Shown: positions 8,157 to 17,176, counted from the stretch's first letter. The stretch: 64,000 nucleotides of DNA from Clostridia bacterium (GCA_017482355.1 JAFUNJ010000010.1:310001-374000); one strand, 5' to 3'. Program-made: numbers and translations. Notes: generated by a model not told the origin, from the letters alone.

Positions 8157-8185
8157 TTGAGTTTTGATACGATCTGTGTTATAAT
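8157..8185 (+). promoter_or_regulatory. promoter of the flippase-like/antiporter operon
   Basis: TTGAGT (8157-8162), 17 bp, TATAAT (8180-8185). Confidence 0.7.
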
Positions 8186-8236
8186 GGCATTTATAGCAGC
8201 TTTTGCGAGCCCAAAATGTCATTTAAGGAGCTTCCA

Positions 8237-9331
8237 ATGGATAACAATACGACAAAAAACCCGCTTAATCCGAAAAAAATTGCGCTGTTCGTGCTGTACG
8301 GAATAATTGCGCTTCTTCTTTTTATCACCGTGCTTTCGTTTAACGATCTGCCAAGTATATTCGAGCAGCTTAAGAAGGTCGAGCTGAAATACGTTTTCAT
8401 CGCTATGTCCCTGCTTCTCGTTTACATGGCGCTGTATCCGCTTTCCCTCTGTATTCTTACGAAGTCGAGGGGATGCAAAATTTCAATGCCTCTTACATAC
8501 TCGATCGCGATGACCGAGCATTTCTTTAACGGAATCACTCCCCTCGCAACGGGCGGTCAGCCCTTCCAGGCGCATTCCTATTCGCGCGCCAAGGTCAAGC
8601 TCGCCGATTCGACGGGACTGCTTCTCACAAACCTCATAATTTATATGGTCGTTACTACCGGTTATTCGCTCCTCGGTATTTTCTACTTCGATACCTTCAC
8701 TGCAAACGTTGATCCCGTATGGATACCGATAATTATCGTCGGCTACGCGCTAAACTTTGCAGTTCTCGTTGTCATGGTCGCGCTCGGAACGAGCAAAAAG
8801 CTCAGAAACGGTCTTGTAAGATTCGTTTATTGGCTCTGCAAATTCAGGATCTTCAAGTGGCTCGAGCCGAAGGCAGAGGACGCGAAGATCTATTTCGAGC
8901 AGGTTCAGGAGGCGTTCCATGATCTGACCAAGAAAAAGGGACATTTCCTCCTTGCGCTTCTTACGAAGATCTGCTCCTTTGCATTTTTCTACGGCTCAAG
9001 CTTCTTTATCCTCCGCGCAATGGGCATTCCCACTACTCCCTCTCAGTTTTTCATGATACTTTGCGCGACCTCCTTTGCGCTGACCGCTGTCGGCTTCATT
9101 CCGACTCCCGGTGCTTCCGGCGGTGTTGAGGGCTCTGCCTCTCAGGTGTTCAAGTCGGTTATTATCTTCATCATGGGCGGGGCTGTCATCGGCGTTGTAC
9201 CGATGGCTAACGGAGTCATGCTCATCTGGCGACTGCTAAGCTATTATTTCGTAATGGCAATATCGCTTATATTCGTTATAGGAAACGAGATATATTTCAG
9301 AAAGACAAAAAAATTTAAAGTCGAAAAATAA
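8237..9331 (+). CDS. flippase-like / lysylphosphatidylglycerol synthase transmembrane-domain protein (UPF0104)
   Basis: 364 residues with about eight membrane segments. The pattern TEHFFNGITPLATGGQP (residues about 95-110) and the later FIPTPGASGGVEG are the two conserved signatures of the LPG-synthase TM/YbhN family. The soluble aminoacyl-transfer domain of MprF is absent, so this is a stand-alone membrane part, usually annotated as a flippase-like lipid transporter. The ATG at 8237 was preferred over 8216 because AAGGAG lies 6 nt ahead of it. The next gene starts 9 nt after the stop, implying one operon. Confidence 0.85.
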   Translation: MDNNTTKNPLNPKKIALFVLYGIIALLLFITVLSFNDLPSIFEQLKKVELKYVFIAMSLLLVYMALYPLSLCILTKSRGCKISMPLTYSIAMTEHFFNGITPLATGGQPFQAHSYSRAKVKLADSTGLLLTNLIIYMVVTTGYSLLGIFYFDTFTANVDPVWIPIIIVGYALNFAVLVVMVALGTSKKLRNGLVRFVYWLCKFRIFKWLEPKAEDAKIYFEQVQEAFHDLTKKKGHFLLALLTKICSFAFFYGSSFFILRAMGIPTTPSQFFMILCATSFALTAVGFIPTPGASGGVEGSASQVFKSVIIFIMGGAVIGVVPMANGVMLIWRLLSYYFVMAISLIFVIGNEIYFRKTKKFKVEK

Positions 9332-9339
9332 AGAAAATT

Positions 9340-10275
9340 ATGGTTTTTGTACATTTATTACTGTTGGCAGTGGGCTTCCTTATGCTCGTCAAGGGCGCCG
9401 ACTGGTTTGTTGACGGCGCATCGGGCATTGCCGAAAAGCTCAAAATACCGCAGCTCGTCATCGGTCTTACGATAGTTGCTATGGGAACGAGCGCCCCCGA
9501 AACCGCGGTCAGCATAACTGCCGCAATTAAGGGAAATGCCGATATTTCCGTCGGAAACGTGGTCGGAAGCAACATTTTGAACGTTCTCATTATTTTGGGA
9601 ATATCCTCCGTCATTACCGCTATTGCCGTAGCAAAAACGACAGTTCGCTACGAGATCCCGATAATGCTCGTTGCGACTGCGCTTCTTCTCGTATTCGGCA
9701 TGACGGACGGAAGGATCGTCCTTTGGGAAGGCGTTGTCTTGCTTGCCTGCTTCATTCTGTATCTTCTCTATATGTTCGTAATGGTAAAGCGCGGAGAAAT
9801 GCAGTCAGAGGAGAGCGAAAGCTCAAATAAGCCGCTTTGGCAGTTGATACTTTTCGGAATTATCGGTCTTCTGCTTATCGTTTGGGGCAGCGATATAACT
9901 GTTGATGCCGCAACTGCTCTTGCCAAGATATTCGGAATGAGCGACAAGTTCATCGGTCTTACCGTCGTAGCACTCGGAACCTCGCTTCCCGAGCTTTTCA
10001 CGTCCGTTATTGCTGCTCGAAAGGGTAAAGCGGATATCGCGATCGGAAACATCGTCGGAAGCAATATTTTCAACATTCTTTTCGTTATCGGAACATCGGC
10101 ACTCATTCTTCCTATAGCATTTGAGGCAAGCTTCATGATAGACTGCCTCGTGGCTGCCGGCGCGGGCATCGTGCTCTGGCTCTGCGTTTTCAGAAAAAAG
10201 AAGCTTACACGCGCTCACGGAATCATAATGCTCGCTTGCTACGCGGCTTACTTCGCGTATTTGTGCATTAAATAA
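9340..10275 (+). CDS. calcium/sodium antiporter (CaCA family, YrbG-like)
   Basis: 311 residues and about ten membrane helices in two inverted halves. Each half has the ion-binding alpha repeat: GTSAPETAV with GNVVGSNILN in half one, GTSLPELFTS with GNIVGSNIFN in half two. The family exchanges Na+ (or K+/Na+) for Ca2+ across the cytoplasmic membrane. The ribosome binding site is weak (AAGAAAATT), so translation may be coupled to the preceding gene, which ends 8 nt upstream. Confidence 0.93.
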   Translation: MVFVHLLLLAVGFLMLVKGADWFVDGASGIAEKLKIPQLVIGLTIVAMGTSAPETAVSITAAIKGNADISVGNVVGSNILNVLIILGISSVITAIAVAKTTVRYEIPIMLVATALLLVFGMTDGRIVLWEGVVLLACFILYLLYMFVMVKRGEMQSEESESSNKPLWQLILFGIIGLLLIVWGSDITVDAATALAKIFGMSDKFIGLTVVALGTSLPELFTSVIAARKGKADIAIGNIVGSNIFNILFVIGTSALILPIAFEASFMIDCLVAAGAGIVLWLCVFRKKKLTRAHGIIMLACYAAYFAYLCIK

Positions 10276-10284
10276 GAATATTAA

Positions 10285-10320
10285 AACGGCTCGGAATCTG
10301 CTTCCGAGCCGCTTTTTATT
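10285..10320. terminator. bidirectional terminator
   Basis: CGGCTCGGAA / TTCCGAGCCG stem, 5-nt loop, followed by CTTTTTATT and preceded by AAAA. It ends the antiporter operon and, on the other strand, the kinase operon. Confidence 0.85.
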
Positions 10321-10912
10321 TGATTTTTACTGTCAGATCGCAACGGCTTTTAATATCCGTTTTCTCGAAGTAAATATTTTCTAGCGGTATCCATTCGTTA
10401 AAAAAGCGTTCTGCCATTTTTTCGCCGTTACGGCGCAAAATCCTTCCCCTTTGAAACTCGGGGGAGATCTCAAGAAAAACGGAAAGATCGTAATACTCCG
10501 CAAGCTCGGGGTGCATTGAATATGCGCCCTCAACTATTGTAAGCTTTTTAGGGATCACGGTCTCTTCGTCCGTCAGAGTCATTGAGGAGCAGTCGAATTT
10601 ACGGTACTTTATCGGCTCGCCGTTTTTCAGCGGGATCAGAACCTCGCTCAAAAACCGTTCGCGGTCAACGTTTCCGCCTATCTCCTCATAGCGCCCCTTC
10701 GTCCTCTGCTCGGGGCGCAGAAAGAAGTCGTCCATATGGAACACCGTACAGCCATACACGTCAGAAAGCATTTTTGCGAGCGTAGTTTTTCCGCTTGCGC
10801 TTCCTCCCTCTATAGCAACGACCGTATTGCCCTTTGCTATGAGTCCGTCTATTTTCGAAAGCAACTCCTCATAGTGTTGCTTCATTTCTTCAATATTTTC
10901 GTTTTCTCTCAT
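10316..10912 (-). CDS. uridine kinase-like P-loop NTP-dependent kinase
   Basis: 198 residues. The Walker A motif EGGSASGKTT is at about residues 35-44, followed by FHMDDFFLRPEQR, the DDFF substrate loop of the uridine kinase/phosphoribulokinase superfamily. VEGAYSMHPELAEYYDL gives the Walker B-like strand, and a lid-type Arg cluster (RGRILRRNGE) follows. It would phosphorylate a small nucleoside- or vitamin-like substrate; canonical Udk proteins are about 205-210 residues, so length fits, but the substrate is open. Its ATG overlaps the stop of the upstream S-component gene (ATGA), implying translational coupling and perhaps trapping of the imported compound. Confidence 0.8.
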   Translation of the reverse strand: MRENENIEEMKQHYEELLSKIDGLIAKGNTVVAIEGGSASGKTTLAKMLSDVYGCTVFHMDDFFLRPEQRTKGRYEEIGGNVDRERFLSEVLIPLKNGEPIKYRKFDCSSMTLTDEETVIPKKLTIVEGAYSMHPELAEYYDLSVFLEISPEFQRGRILRRNGEKMAERFFNEWIPLENIYFEKTDIKSRCDLTVKIK

Positions 10913-11460
10913 AAAGGTTTTCCTTGTTCTTTTTGAGACGCGGTCACTCTTTCGAGTAGCATTACGAGGATCGGCACGAGCACTATCTGTACTATAATAC
11001 CCGGGACTGCGTTTATTACAGCACCTGACAGAAATGCGGTCAAGGTGAAGCTTCCTCCCTTAATTCCCACGCACACGAACATCGCCGCGCCCCATATCAG
11101 CCGCCCTGCCGCCATAGCCGCGAGAAGCGAGCAGTAGATATACGGCTTCTTTTTCGGAAGAACCTTGTGCATCAGTCCCGAAAATGCCCCGTACGCGGCA
11201 AGCTCAGCCGCCATGCAAACCGCAACGGGAAAAAGGGGCGGCATTCCAAGAGTCAAGGAACGCATGAGCGGCGCAATCAGTCCAAGAACCAAACCCCACT
11301 GCCAGCCGCAGATAAATCCGCAAAGCAGGATCGGAACGTGCATCGGGCAGAGCATTGAGCCGAGCTTCGGTATCTGTCCTGTCAGAAAGGGCATGACGTA
11401 GGCGAGCGAAAGGAATAACGCCGCAAATATCATTTTTAAGAGGTTATTACGGTTTTTCAT
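10909..11460 (-). CDS. ECF transporter S component (substrate-binding membrane subunit)
   Basis: 183 residues with about six hydrophobic helices. It starts MKNRNNLLKM then AALFLSLAYVMPF, the short Ala-rich first helix typical of ECF S components. PMHVPILLCGFICGW and the following APLMRSL are typical of one vitamin-uptake subgroup. S components capture a vitamin or nucleobase and work with a shared EcfT/EcfA module, which is not in this window. The start at 11460 was chosen because AAAGGAG lies 7 nt before it. It is the first gene of a two-gene operon with the kinase. The substrate cannot be deduced, and the 25-nt leader excludes a riboswitch. Confidence 0.8.
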   Translation of the reverse strand: MKNRNNLLKMIFAALFLSLAYVMPFLTGQIPKLGSMLCPMHVPILLCGFICGWQWGLVLGLIAPLMRSLTLGMPPLFPVAVCMAAELAAYGAFSGLMHKVLPKKKPYIYCSLLAAMAAGRLIWGAAMFVCVGIKGGSFTLTAFLSGAVINAVPGIIVQIVLVPILVMLLERVTASQKEQGKPL

Positions 11461-11485
11461 TTTAAAGCTCCTTTCAGATAGAAAC

Positions 11486-11514
11486 ATTATACCATAGATT
11501 CCTTTATCAGACAA
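11486..11514 (-). promoter_or_regulatory. promoter of the S component/kinase operon
   Basis: Minus strand TTGTCT (11509-11514), 17 bp, TATAAT (11486-11491). Confidence 0.7.
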
Positions 11515-11575
11515 CATGTTTTTTTCAGACGCGCACCTTGTTTTTTCGGCTTTGCGTCATATTTGCGAAAAGCTA

Positions 11576-11604
11576 TTGCCAGCATGAAGAAAGTATGGTA
11601 AAAT
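11576..11604 (+). promoter_or_regulatory. promoter of the DUF1919/endonuclease operon
   Basis: TTGCCA (11576-11581), 17 bp, TAAAAT (11599-11604). Confidence 0.65.
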
Positions 11605-11655
11605 GTAAATCGGAGCTGTACGGACGTGCGCTCACTAAAAATCTTGGAAATATTT

Positions 11656-12312
11656 ATGAGTTTTATAAACAACCTTATCCAAAAGGCCGTCGACGCTCGG
11701 CGCGACCGATATCTGAAGCGGCTTCGCAGGCGCCTTAAAAATCCGTCTCCGACCGTTATTTCAGACACCTGCATGGGCGGTCTGATCTATCACAATCTCG
11801 GGCTCAAATTCACCTCTCCGACCATCAATATGTGGATCTCGAAGGACGAATATCTTGATTTTCTCGAAAATCTGCGCGGTTTTCTTTCGGTCGATATGAC
11901 TGAGGTGACCGACAGCGGATATTCCTATCCCGTCGGTATGATAACCTGCGGCAAAAAGAGCGTTCATATTCACGGAAATCATTACAAGAGCTTTGATGAG
12001 CTTCGCCAAAAATGGAACGAGCGCAAGGAAAGAGTCGACTATGGTAACCTATTCATCATTCTGCTGAATACGGGAATTACCGCAGAAGACGTTACACGCT
12101 TTGAGGCGCTTCCTTACGAAAACAAGCTTATGATAACGGGAAAATGCGATCTTGCGCGCCCGTTTATCGTTCATCATAAGCTCTTCCTCTCGCCCTACTA
12201 TGTCCCGGGGGATATGATGAGCTACAAAAGCAAATTCTCCAAAAAGAGATTTATGGACGATATAGATTACGTCAAATTCCTTAACAAAAATCAAAAAATG
12301 AGGACGGAATAA
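11656..12312 (+). CDS. DUF1919 family protein
   Basis: About 218 residues. A basic N-terminal helix (KAVDARRDRYLKRLRRRL) leads to VISDTCMGGLIYHNLGL, then SPTINMWI, the IHGNHYKSFDELRQKW block and several short strands. This pattern is typical of DUF1919, often found near capsule or exopolysaccharide genes, with no established activity. The ATG at 11656 was preferred to the GTG at 11626 since it has GGA about 8 nt upstream; both are possible. The stop overlaps the next start (TAATG), so the two genes are translationally coupled. The coupling of a cytosolic DUF1919 protein to a secreted nuclease is unusual. Confidence 0.75.
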   Translation: MSFINNLIQKAVDARRDRYLKRLRRRLKNPSPTVISDTCMGGLIYHNLGLKFTSPTINMWISKDEYLDFLENLRGFLSVDMTEVTDSGYSYPVGMITCGKKSVHIHGNHYKSFDELRQKWNERKERVDYGNLFIILLNTGITAEDVTRFEALPYENKLMITGKCDLARPFIVHHKLFLSPYYVPGDMMSYKSKFSKKRFMDDIDYVKFLNKNQKMRTE

Positions 12313-13934
12313 TGAAGAATATTAAGCGCATTTCGGCGGCATTACTGCTTGTATTTGCCCTGATCGTTACGGCTCTGCCGTTCAGCACTCCTGCGTCGGC
12401 GGCCACGCTCGTTTATTCGAAGGAATCGAATTCGGGCACGCGCCACGTCGTTTGCACGACGCTCGAGGGAACGAGCGCAGATGACTATTACACGGGCAAT
12501 TATACATACGACAAGCTCGACGATCTGTCGGGCGATGCGTTGTTCAACGCGCTCCAGGAGCTTATGACCGAAACTCACACATATCTGTCAAAATACGACG
12601 ACTGCCACTATGAGGCGGACAAGGTCGACTGCGAAGAGAATAACGGCAAAGTTACTCTGATCTATACGAGCTATCAGGCGACAATGGAACAGTGGAACGG
12701 CTGGAACCGCGAGCATGTCTGGCCGAAGTCGCTCGGCGGCGGAGATGACAAAGACAAGACAGGCGGCGCCGATATGCACCATATTCGCCCCTCCGACAAG
12801 GGAGTAAACAGCAGCCGCGGAAACAAAAAATACGGAAATTCAAACAGCGGCAAGGAAAAATACGGAACCGACCCCGCAGTCGGTATTCTCGGCGGCACCT
12901 ATAACAGCACCTATTTCGAGCCGAACGATAACGTCAAGGGCGACGTTGCAAGAATTTGTCTTTACGTTTACGTAAGATGGAATTCCGAATGGGGTGCAGA
13001 TGATCTTACGAAAGTATTTGAGAGCGTCGAGGTGCTTCTTGAATGGTGCGCGCTTGACCCCGTTGATACCTGGGAAATGGGCAGAAACGAGGTGATTGGG
13101 GAAATTCAAGGAAACAGAAACGTATTCATCGACTATCCCGAGCTTGCCTGGCTCATGCTCGGCTACGACATTCCCGAGGGAATGACGACTCCGTCCGGCA
13201 AGGCATCTGCAGGCGATCCCTCCTGCAAGCACACCTCAACCGAGATCAGAAACAAGTCCGACGCCACCTGCGGCAAGGACGGCTACTCGGGTGACAAGTA
13301 CTGCAAGGACTGTAACGCCAAGCTTTCCACCGGTATCAAGATGAGTGCAACGGGACAGCATGATTACGATACCTGGGAAACTGTCGGCGACAAGCAGGTA
13401 AGCACCTGTACCGTTTGCGGAAAGGCAGGCGAAAGACCTGCTCCCGAATGCGCTCACTCCGAAACCGAAATCACGTTCGCGTATGATCCCACCTGCGGAG
13501 TCGAGGGCTATACGGGTGACACACGCTGCAAGGAATGCGGAACCGTGATCACAGAGGGCACACCGATCCCCCCGACCGGTGATCACAAGAACACCGAGCG
13601 CCGCGGCGCTGTCGCTCCCACCTGCAGAACTGACGGAACGGAAGGCGATCTCTACTGCACCGACTGCGGCTACAGGATATCCTTAGGCACGATAATTCTT
13701 GCGACCGGCGAGCATTTCCTCGTCGAGGGTGAGGTAATATCCGAGCCGACCAAGGATAAGGACGGCTTGCGCATGGACAAGTGCGCTAACTGCGATCACG
13801 TTGAGGGCGTTGTTCTTCCCAAGACGGGAAGCGACAACACGGCGGTCATTATTATAATTGCCGTCGCAGCGGCGGTTGTTTTGGTTGCGATCGTCGTTAC
13901 CGTTATAGTTGTTAAAAGGAAAAAGGCAAAGTAA
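12312..13934 (+). CDS. secreted, wall-anchored endonuclease I family nuclease with Cys-rich repeats
   Basis: 540 residues in five parts: signal peptide (1-31, ending STPASAA); endonuclease I domain (about 35-290) with the His-Me-finger motif NREHVWPKS (H135), DMHHIRPSD and SRGNKKYG; three to four about 45-residue modules (300-490) built on H-x-x-T-x-I, A-T-C-x-x-x-G-Y and Y-C-x-x-C-G; LPKTG (502-506) with a hydrophobic helix; and KRKKAK. The family cleaves DNA non-specifically outside the cell. The Cys pairs could bind metal or form disulfides. The LPKTG tail predicts sortase anchoring; no sortase is in the window. A related Cys/His tail occurs in the GLUG protein at 38238-39959. Confidence 0.88.
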   Translation: MKNIKRISAALLLVFALIVTALPFSTPASAATLVYSKESNSGTRHVVCTTLEGTSADDYYTGNYTYDKLDDLSGDALFNALQELMTETHTYLSKYDDCHYEADKVDCEENNGKVTLIYTSYQATMEQWNGWNREHVWPKSLGGGDDKDKTGGADMHHIRPSDKGVNSSRGNKKYGNSNSGKEKYGTDPAVGILGGTYNSTYFEPNDNVKGDVARICLYVYVRWNSEWGADDLTKVFESVEVLLEWCALDPVDTWEMGRNEVIGEIQGNRNVFIDYPELAWLMLGYDIPEGMTTPSGKASAGDPSCKHTSTEIRNKSDATCGKDGYSGDKYCKDCNAKLSTGIKMSATGQHDYDTWETVGDKQVSTCTVCGKAGERPAPECAHSETEITFAYDPTCGVEGYTGDTRCKECGTVITEGTPIPPTGDHKNTERRGAVAPTCRTDGTEGDLYCTDCGYRISLGTIILATGEHFLVEGEVISEPTKDKDGLRMDKCANCDHVEGVVLPKTGSDNTAVIIIIAVAAAVVLVAIVVTVIVVKRKKAK

Positions 13935-13942
13935 ACAGTGCG

Positions 13943-13975
13943 AAAGAGCATCTGAAAAGCGGGTGCTCTTTTTCG
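13943..13975 (+). terminator. terminator after the nuclease gene
   Basis: AAAGAGCA / TGCTCTTT stem followed by TTTTTC. Confidence 0.75.
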
Positions 13976-13979
13976 TTGG

Positions 13980-14290
13980 TGTTTTTCTCAACTTTTCTTA
14001 CTCGTACAAGAAAAGTTACAAAAGAACCACGCCAAGGGAAAGACAAGACAACATACCGATGCTTTGCCGCGTTATCGGCTCCCTTGTGTAAAGGGAGCTC
14101 CGCGAAGCGGTGAGGGATTGTTGCTAAAGGATCCTTTACTTCTTACAATCCCTCCGCCTCGCAAGCTCGGCACCTCCCTTTACACAAGGGAGGCAAGAGG
14201 ACGTCCCGATACTTCGCCACGCTCTTTTATAGGGCGTGGCTTGCTCCCGCCGCCGTAGGGGCGAACTGTGTCGCCCGACAATTATTCATT
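13980..14290. repeat. three dispersed intergenic repeats in tandem
   Basis: 13980-14045 carries the CTTTTCTTACTCGTAC...CACGCCAAGGG block, inverted relative to its relatives near 3560-3610 and 30480-30565. 14077-14193 is a full copy of palindromic family A (outer arms CTCCCTTGTGTAAAGGGAG and CTCCCTTTACACAAGGGAG, inner GAGGGATTG/CAATCCCTC). 14220-14280 has the GTAGGGGCGAACTGTGTCGCCCGA type also seen near 37557. No gene is seen in this 400-bp gap. Confidence 0.8.
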
Positions 14291-14304
14291 ATTCATCATT
14301 CATT

Positions 14305-14334
14305 AAAAAACCACCTGCTGAAGCAGGTGGTTTT
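14305..14334 (-). terminator. terminator of the GH2 gene
   Basis: CCACCTGC / GCAGGTGG stem with TTTTTT on the minus strand, right after the stop at 14339. Confidence 0.85.
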
Positions 14335-14338
14335 CCAT

Positions 14339-16807
14339 TTACTTATTATCCTCTATCTCGCGGAGGTATCTTTCCGATTCCATCCAATATTCGAAGGACT
14401 CGACGGGCTCGGCATCAAGCTGCCAATACTGCGTCATCATTCCCTCTCTGTTCGCGCCCTTATCGGCGGTCGCGGCGAGGTAATTTCTAAGCTCCTCTAC
14501 CTCCATGCTTCCGCATTTTCCGAAGGATTCGTCGTGGCAGATATCGACTATCGTCTTAAGCATCTGTCTTACCGACGGATCATTCTTCGCATTCGTCATA
14601 TTGAACGCACAGACCATAAGTTTACCCTTGCCGATTTTAAGATCGAACAGGTAGCTGAAATGGCGCATCGTCTTCTCGGGACGAAGCTCGCTGTACTTGA
14701 ATTTCGTTACGTCGAAGCGGTCTCTTGAGCTCTTGTCGATACCCGAAACTATTGATCTTACTTCAGTCGGGAAGCTGTCAAGATTTATCTTGTCGCTATC
14801 GTCAATGAGATTATAATACTGGAAATTGAGGTCGCGGTCGGTAACGAAGCCGTAGTCGTTCAGAAGCTTCTTTTCAACAAGACCGCCGTTTATCGTTCCT
14901 CTGTCCCAGATGACTGCCTTATATCTGTCCCAAACTGCCTCAAATGCGTATTTCGGCGCTTCCATATCCTTATGAAGCAGGTGGCGCGTCCAATCGGTGC
15001 GGTAGAAGAGAAGCACGTTTTCGCCATTTTCAAGACGGTTGAAGAGATCTTCGTCAAGCGTATCCTTGATAACGAGGTCGGAGCTTTCGTTTTCGGTTGC
15101 GAAATCGAGAACATCGGTCTCGGTCGCGAAGCGCGCGTCAAGCGTGAGCTTTTCCTCAACTGCCGGGAACGCCCAAAGCTCCCAGCTGTTTGCGATCACG
15201 TTGCCGTTATCGTACTTAAGCGCACATTTGAGCGTGTATTTTTGCGGTTTTTCGGTTACGGGGAGGTTAAATTCGAGGTTGCAAATTTCATAAAGGCCCG
15301 ATTCGCCCGTTTCGACCTCGGTAAGAACTCCCTTTCTTACCGTGCCGTTTGTACCTTCAAGCGAGTAGGTAAATTCGCCTATCTTTTCGGGGTCTATCTT
15401 ATACTGCGAAAGAAGAACGGGTATCTTCACCCTTTCTCCGCAGGAGAATATCTGTTTCGGCAGACGTGCAAGCACTACCGTGTCTGCGTTGAAGCGGCGG
15501 AATTCCTCCGAGCTGATGCCGTGAGGATCGTCGAAGCAGTCGACAACGCCGTTTGAGTTTTCGTATTTATCGGTGTCTGCGAACTGGAGCATGTGGAAGC
15601 CCGAAAGCAGATGGCTCGACCTTATACCCTCAAGCGCGTTTTTCCACGCTCTGAACTGGAAGTCCTTTGTTGTCTGAAGGATCTCGGCAAAGTTGTCACG
15701 ATAGCCCTTGCTCTCAATGAGTTTGATCTCCTCGTCTACCCACCAGGGAGCCGGCGTGCCGTACTTTTCGAACTTCTCGCGGAGCGCATAAAAGTCACGC
15801 CACGACGTATAGTGGCAGACCTCGTGCGCCATAAGCGGAACCTTGAAGCGGATTCCGCGGCGGATCTTTCCGCCGTCCTCCTCGTCGACGACCATTGCTC
15901 TTTCCTTAACCGTGCCGAAGCCGAGCAGGTTGTCTGTGTCGGAGAACATATTTGCGTTGCGTCCGTAGGGGAAGTAGTAGCCCATATGCTGAACGTCGAA
16001 GTCGACGTAGTCACGGTCGAACTCGCCATGCGCACAGGTGTCGATAAAGAGGCGTGTCGGGTCGTGCTTCTTAATGAAGTCGCGGATCTCTCTTATTCTC
16101 GGTCTCGTTCCGGGATGGCGGATCTCGTTTCCTACGCAGTAGACCATGAACGACGGATGGTTATATACGCGGTTGATTATCGCGATAAGCTCCTCGTTCG
16201 TAACGAAATCGTTTTTACCGAAGATCATCTCCTCGAGGTTGTCGTATTCGCCCTCCTCGGCTCTCATTTCAATGTGAATGAGCATACCGCAGTCGTCTGC
16301 CGCACGGAAGCATTCCTCAGGCGGAATTACCGAGTGGAAACGGACGGTATTGTAGCCGTATTCCTTTGCCATCTCGAAGTTCTTTTTGTAGAATTCGTAT
16401 TCGGTAAGCTTGCAGTTATTCTGATGCTCGTGAGCGGCACATCCCCTGATATATGCTCTCATATAGAAGGGGAAGCCGTTTAGGTATATGTATTTTTCGT
16501 CGGTCTCAAAATAGCGGAAGCCGAAGCGGTCCTCTATCTCCTCGTCGCCCTCTGCGGTCTTTACGGTCACCTTCAGCGTGTAAAGATACGGCTCCGACGC
16601 GCTCCACGGTTTGGCATCAAAGCTTGCTTCAAGCTTTGCCTCCTTTGCGTTCGGGGTGACGCTTCCCTTTGCGACTGTCTTGCCGTCAGCGTCGGTTATT
16701 TCGTAGCAGACCGAAAGGATCTCGCTTTCGTTATAGATCTCGGCTGTAACGGGAGAACTCGTCTTTCCCGCAGTTATTTTGAGAACGGTGTTTTTTGAAG
16801 TTACCAT
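14339..16807 (-). CDS. glycoside hydrolase family 2 protein lacking the N-terminal sugar-binding domain
   Basis: 822 residues. Residues 1-98 form the GH2 immunoglobulin-like central domain, ending RFGFRYFE. The TIM barrel follows: NGFPFYMRAYIRG, YNTVRFHSVIPPEE, then YCVGNEIRHPG with the predicted acid/base E228, and LMAHEVCHYTSW with the likely nucleophile E329. The last 300 residues are beta-rich plus a Rossmann-like block resembling other GH2 C-terminal extensions. The usual N-terminal jelly-roll domain of beta-galactosidase or glucuronidase is missing and there is no signal peptide, so it is presumably cytosolic. The substrate is unknown. The ribosome binding site is poor (GCGAG) and no upstream in-frame extension looks domain-like. 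Confidence 0.85.
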   Translation of the reverse strand: MVTSKNTVLKITAGKTSSPVTAEIYNESEILSVCYEITDADGKTVAKGSVTPNAKEAKLEASFDAKPWSASEPYLYTLKVTVKTAEGDEEIEDRFGFRYFETDEKYIYLNGFPFYMRAYIRGCAAHEHQNNCKLTEYEFYKKNFEMAKEYGYNTVRFHSVIPPEECFRAADDCGMLIHIEMRAEEGEYDNLEEMIFGKNDFVTNEELIAIINRVYNHPSFMVYCVGNEIRHPGTRPRIREIRDFIKKHDPTRLFIDTCAHGEFDRDYVDFDVQHMGYYFPYGRNANMFSDTDNLLGFGTVKERAMVVDEEDGGKIRRGIRFKVPLMAHEVCHYTSWRDFYALREKFEKYGTPAPWWVDEEIKLIESKGYRDNFAEILQTTKDFQFRAWKNALEGIRSSHLLSGFHMLQFADTDKYENSNGVVDCFDDPHGISSEEFRRFNADTVVLARLPKQIFSCGERVKIPVLLSQYKIDPEKIGEFTYSLEGTNGTVRKGVLTEVETGESGLYEICNLEFNLPVTEKPQKYTLKCALKYDNGNVIANSWELWAFPAVEEKLTLDARFATETDVLDFATENESSDLVIKDTLDEDLFNRLENGENVLLFYRTDWTRHLLHKDMEAPKYAFEAVWDRYKAVIWDRGTINGGLVEKKLLNDYGFVTDRDLNFQYYNLIDDSDKINLDSFPTEVRSIVSGIDKSSRDRFDVTKFKYSELRPEKTMRHFSYLFDLKIGKGKLMVCAFNMTNAKNDPSVRQMLKTIVDICHDESFGKCGSMEVEELRNYLAATADKGANREGMMTQYWQLDAEPVESFEYWMESERYLREIEDNK

Positions 16808-16864
16808 AGCGTGTCTCGCTTTCTAAATAGTTTTTTGAGCACAAATGCCGCTTAACTATACGCA

Positions 16865-16893
16865 ATTATATCATAGTACTTTTATTATTTCAA
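16865..16893 (-). promoter_or_regulatory. promoter of the GH2 gene
   Basis: Minus strand TTGAAA (16888-16893), 17 bp, TATAAT (16865-16870). Confidence 0.7.
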
Positions 16894-16965
16894 TGATAAA
16901 TATTTCAAAAAATGACGTTTTTAAATATATATTCATGTGTTTTGAAGAACGAGGGGAATAATGAT

Positions 16966-17115
16966 GTATCGCCTGCGGTGATATGATATTCTTCGCTGCG
17001 CGAAAAATGATGTGCTTCACTCCGTTCGCAATGATGCGATGTTTGCCCCAAAAATTTGGCAAAGCCGACATCACTCGCGATAGCGTCATCATTGGCGAAG
17101 CCAACATCATTGAAA
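16966..17115. repeat. imperfect long inverted repeat built on ATGATG/TTCGC motifs
   Basis: The left part (AATGATGTGCTTCACTCC..., GCAATGATGCGATGTTTGCC) is roughly the reverse complement of the right part (GGCAAAGCCGACATCACTC..., CATCATTGGCGAAGCCAACA), giving a long hairpin with mismatches. It has no coding support and sits upstream of the tRNA terminator. It looks like a miniature inverted-repeat element. Confidence 0.5.
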
Positions 17116-17176
17116 AAGACCTTGTCAAAAGACAAGGCGAAAGAGAGAACCGACCGTGCAAACTCTCATGATAATT

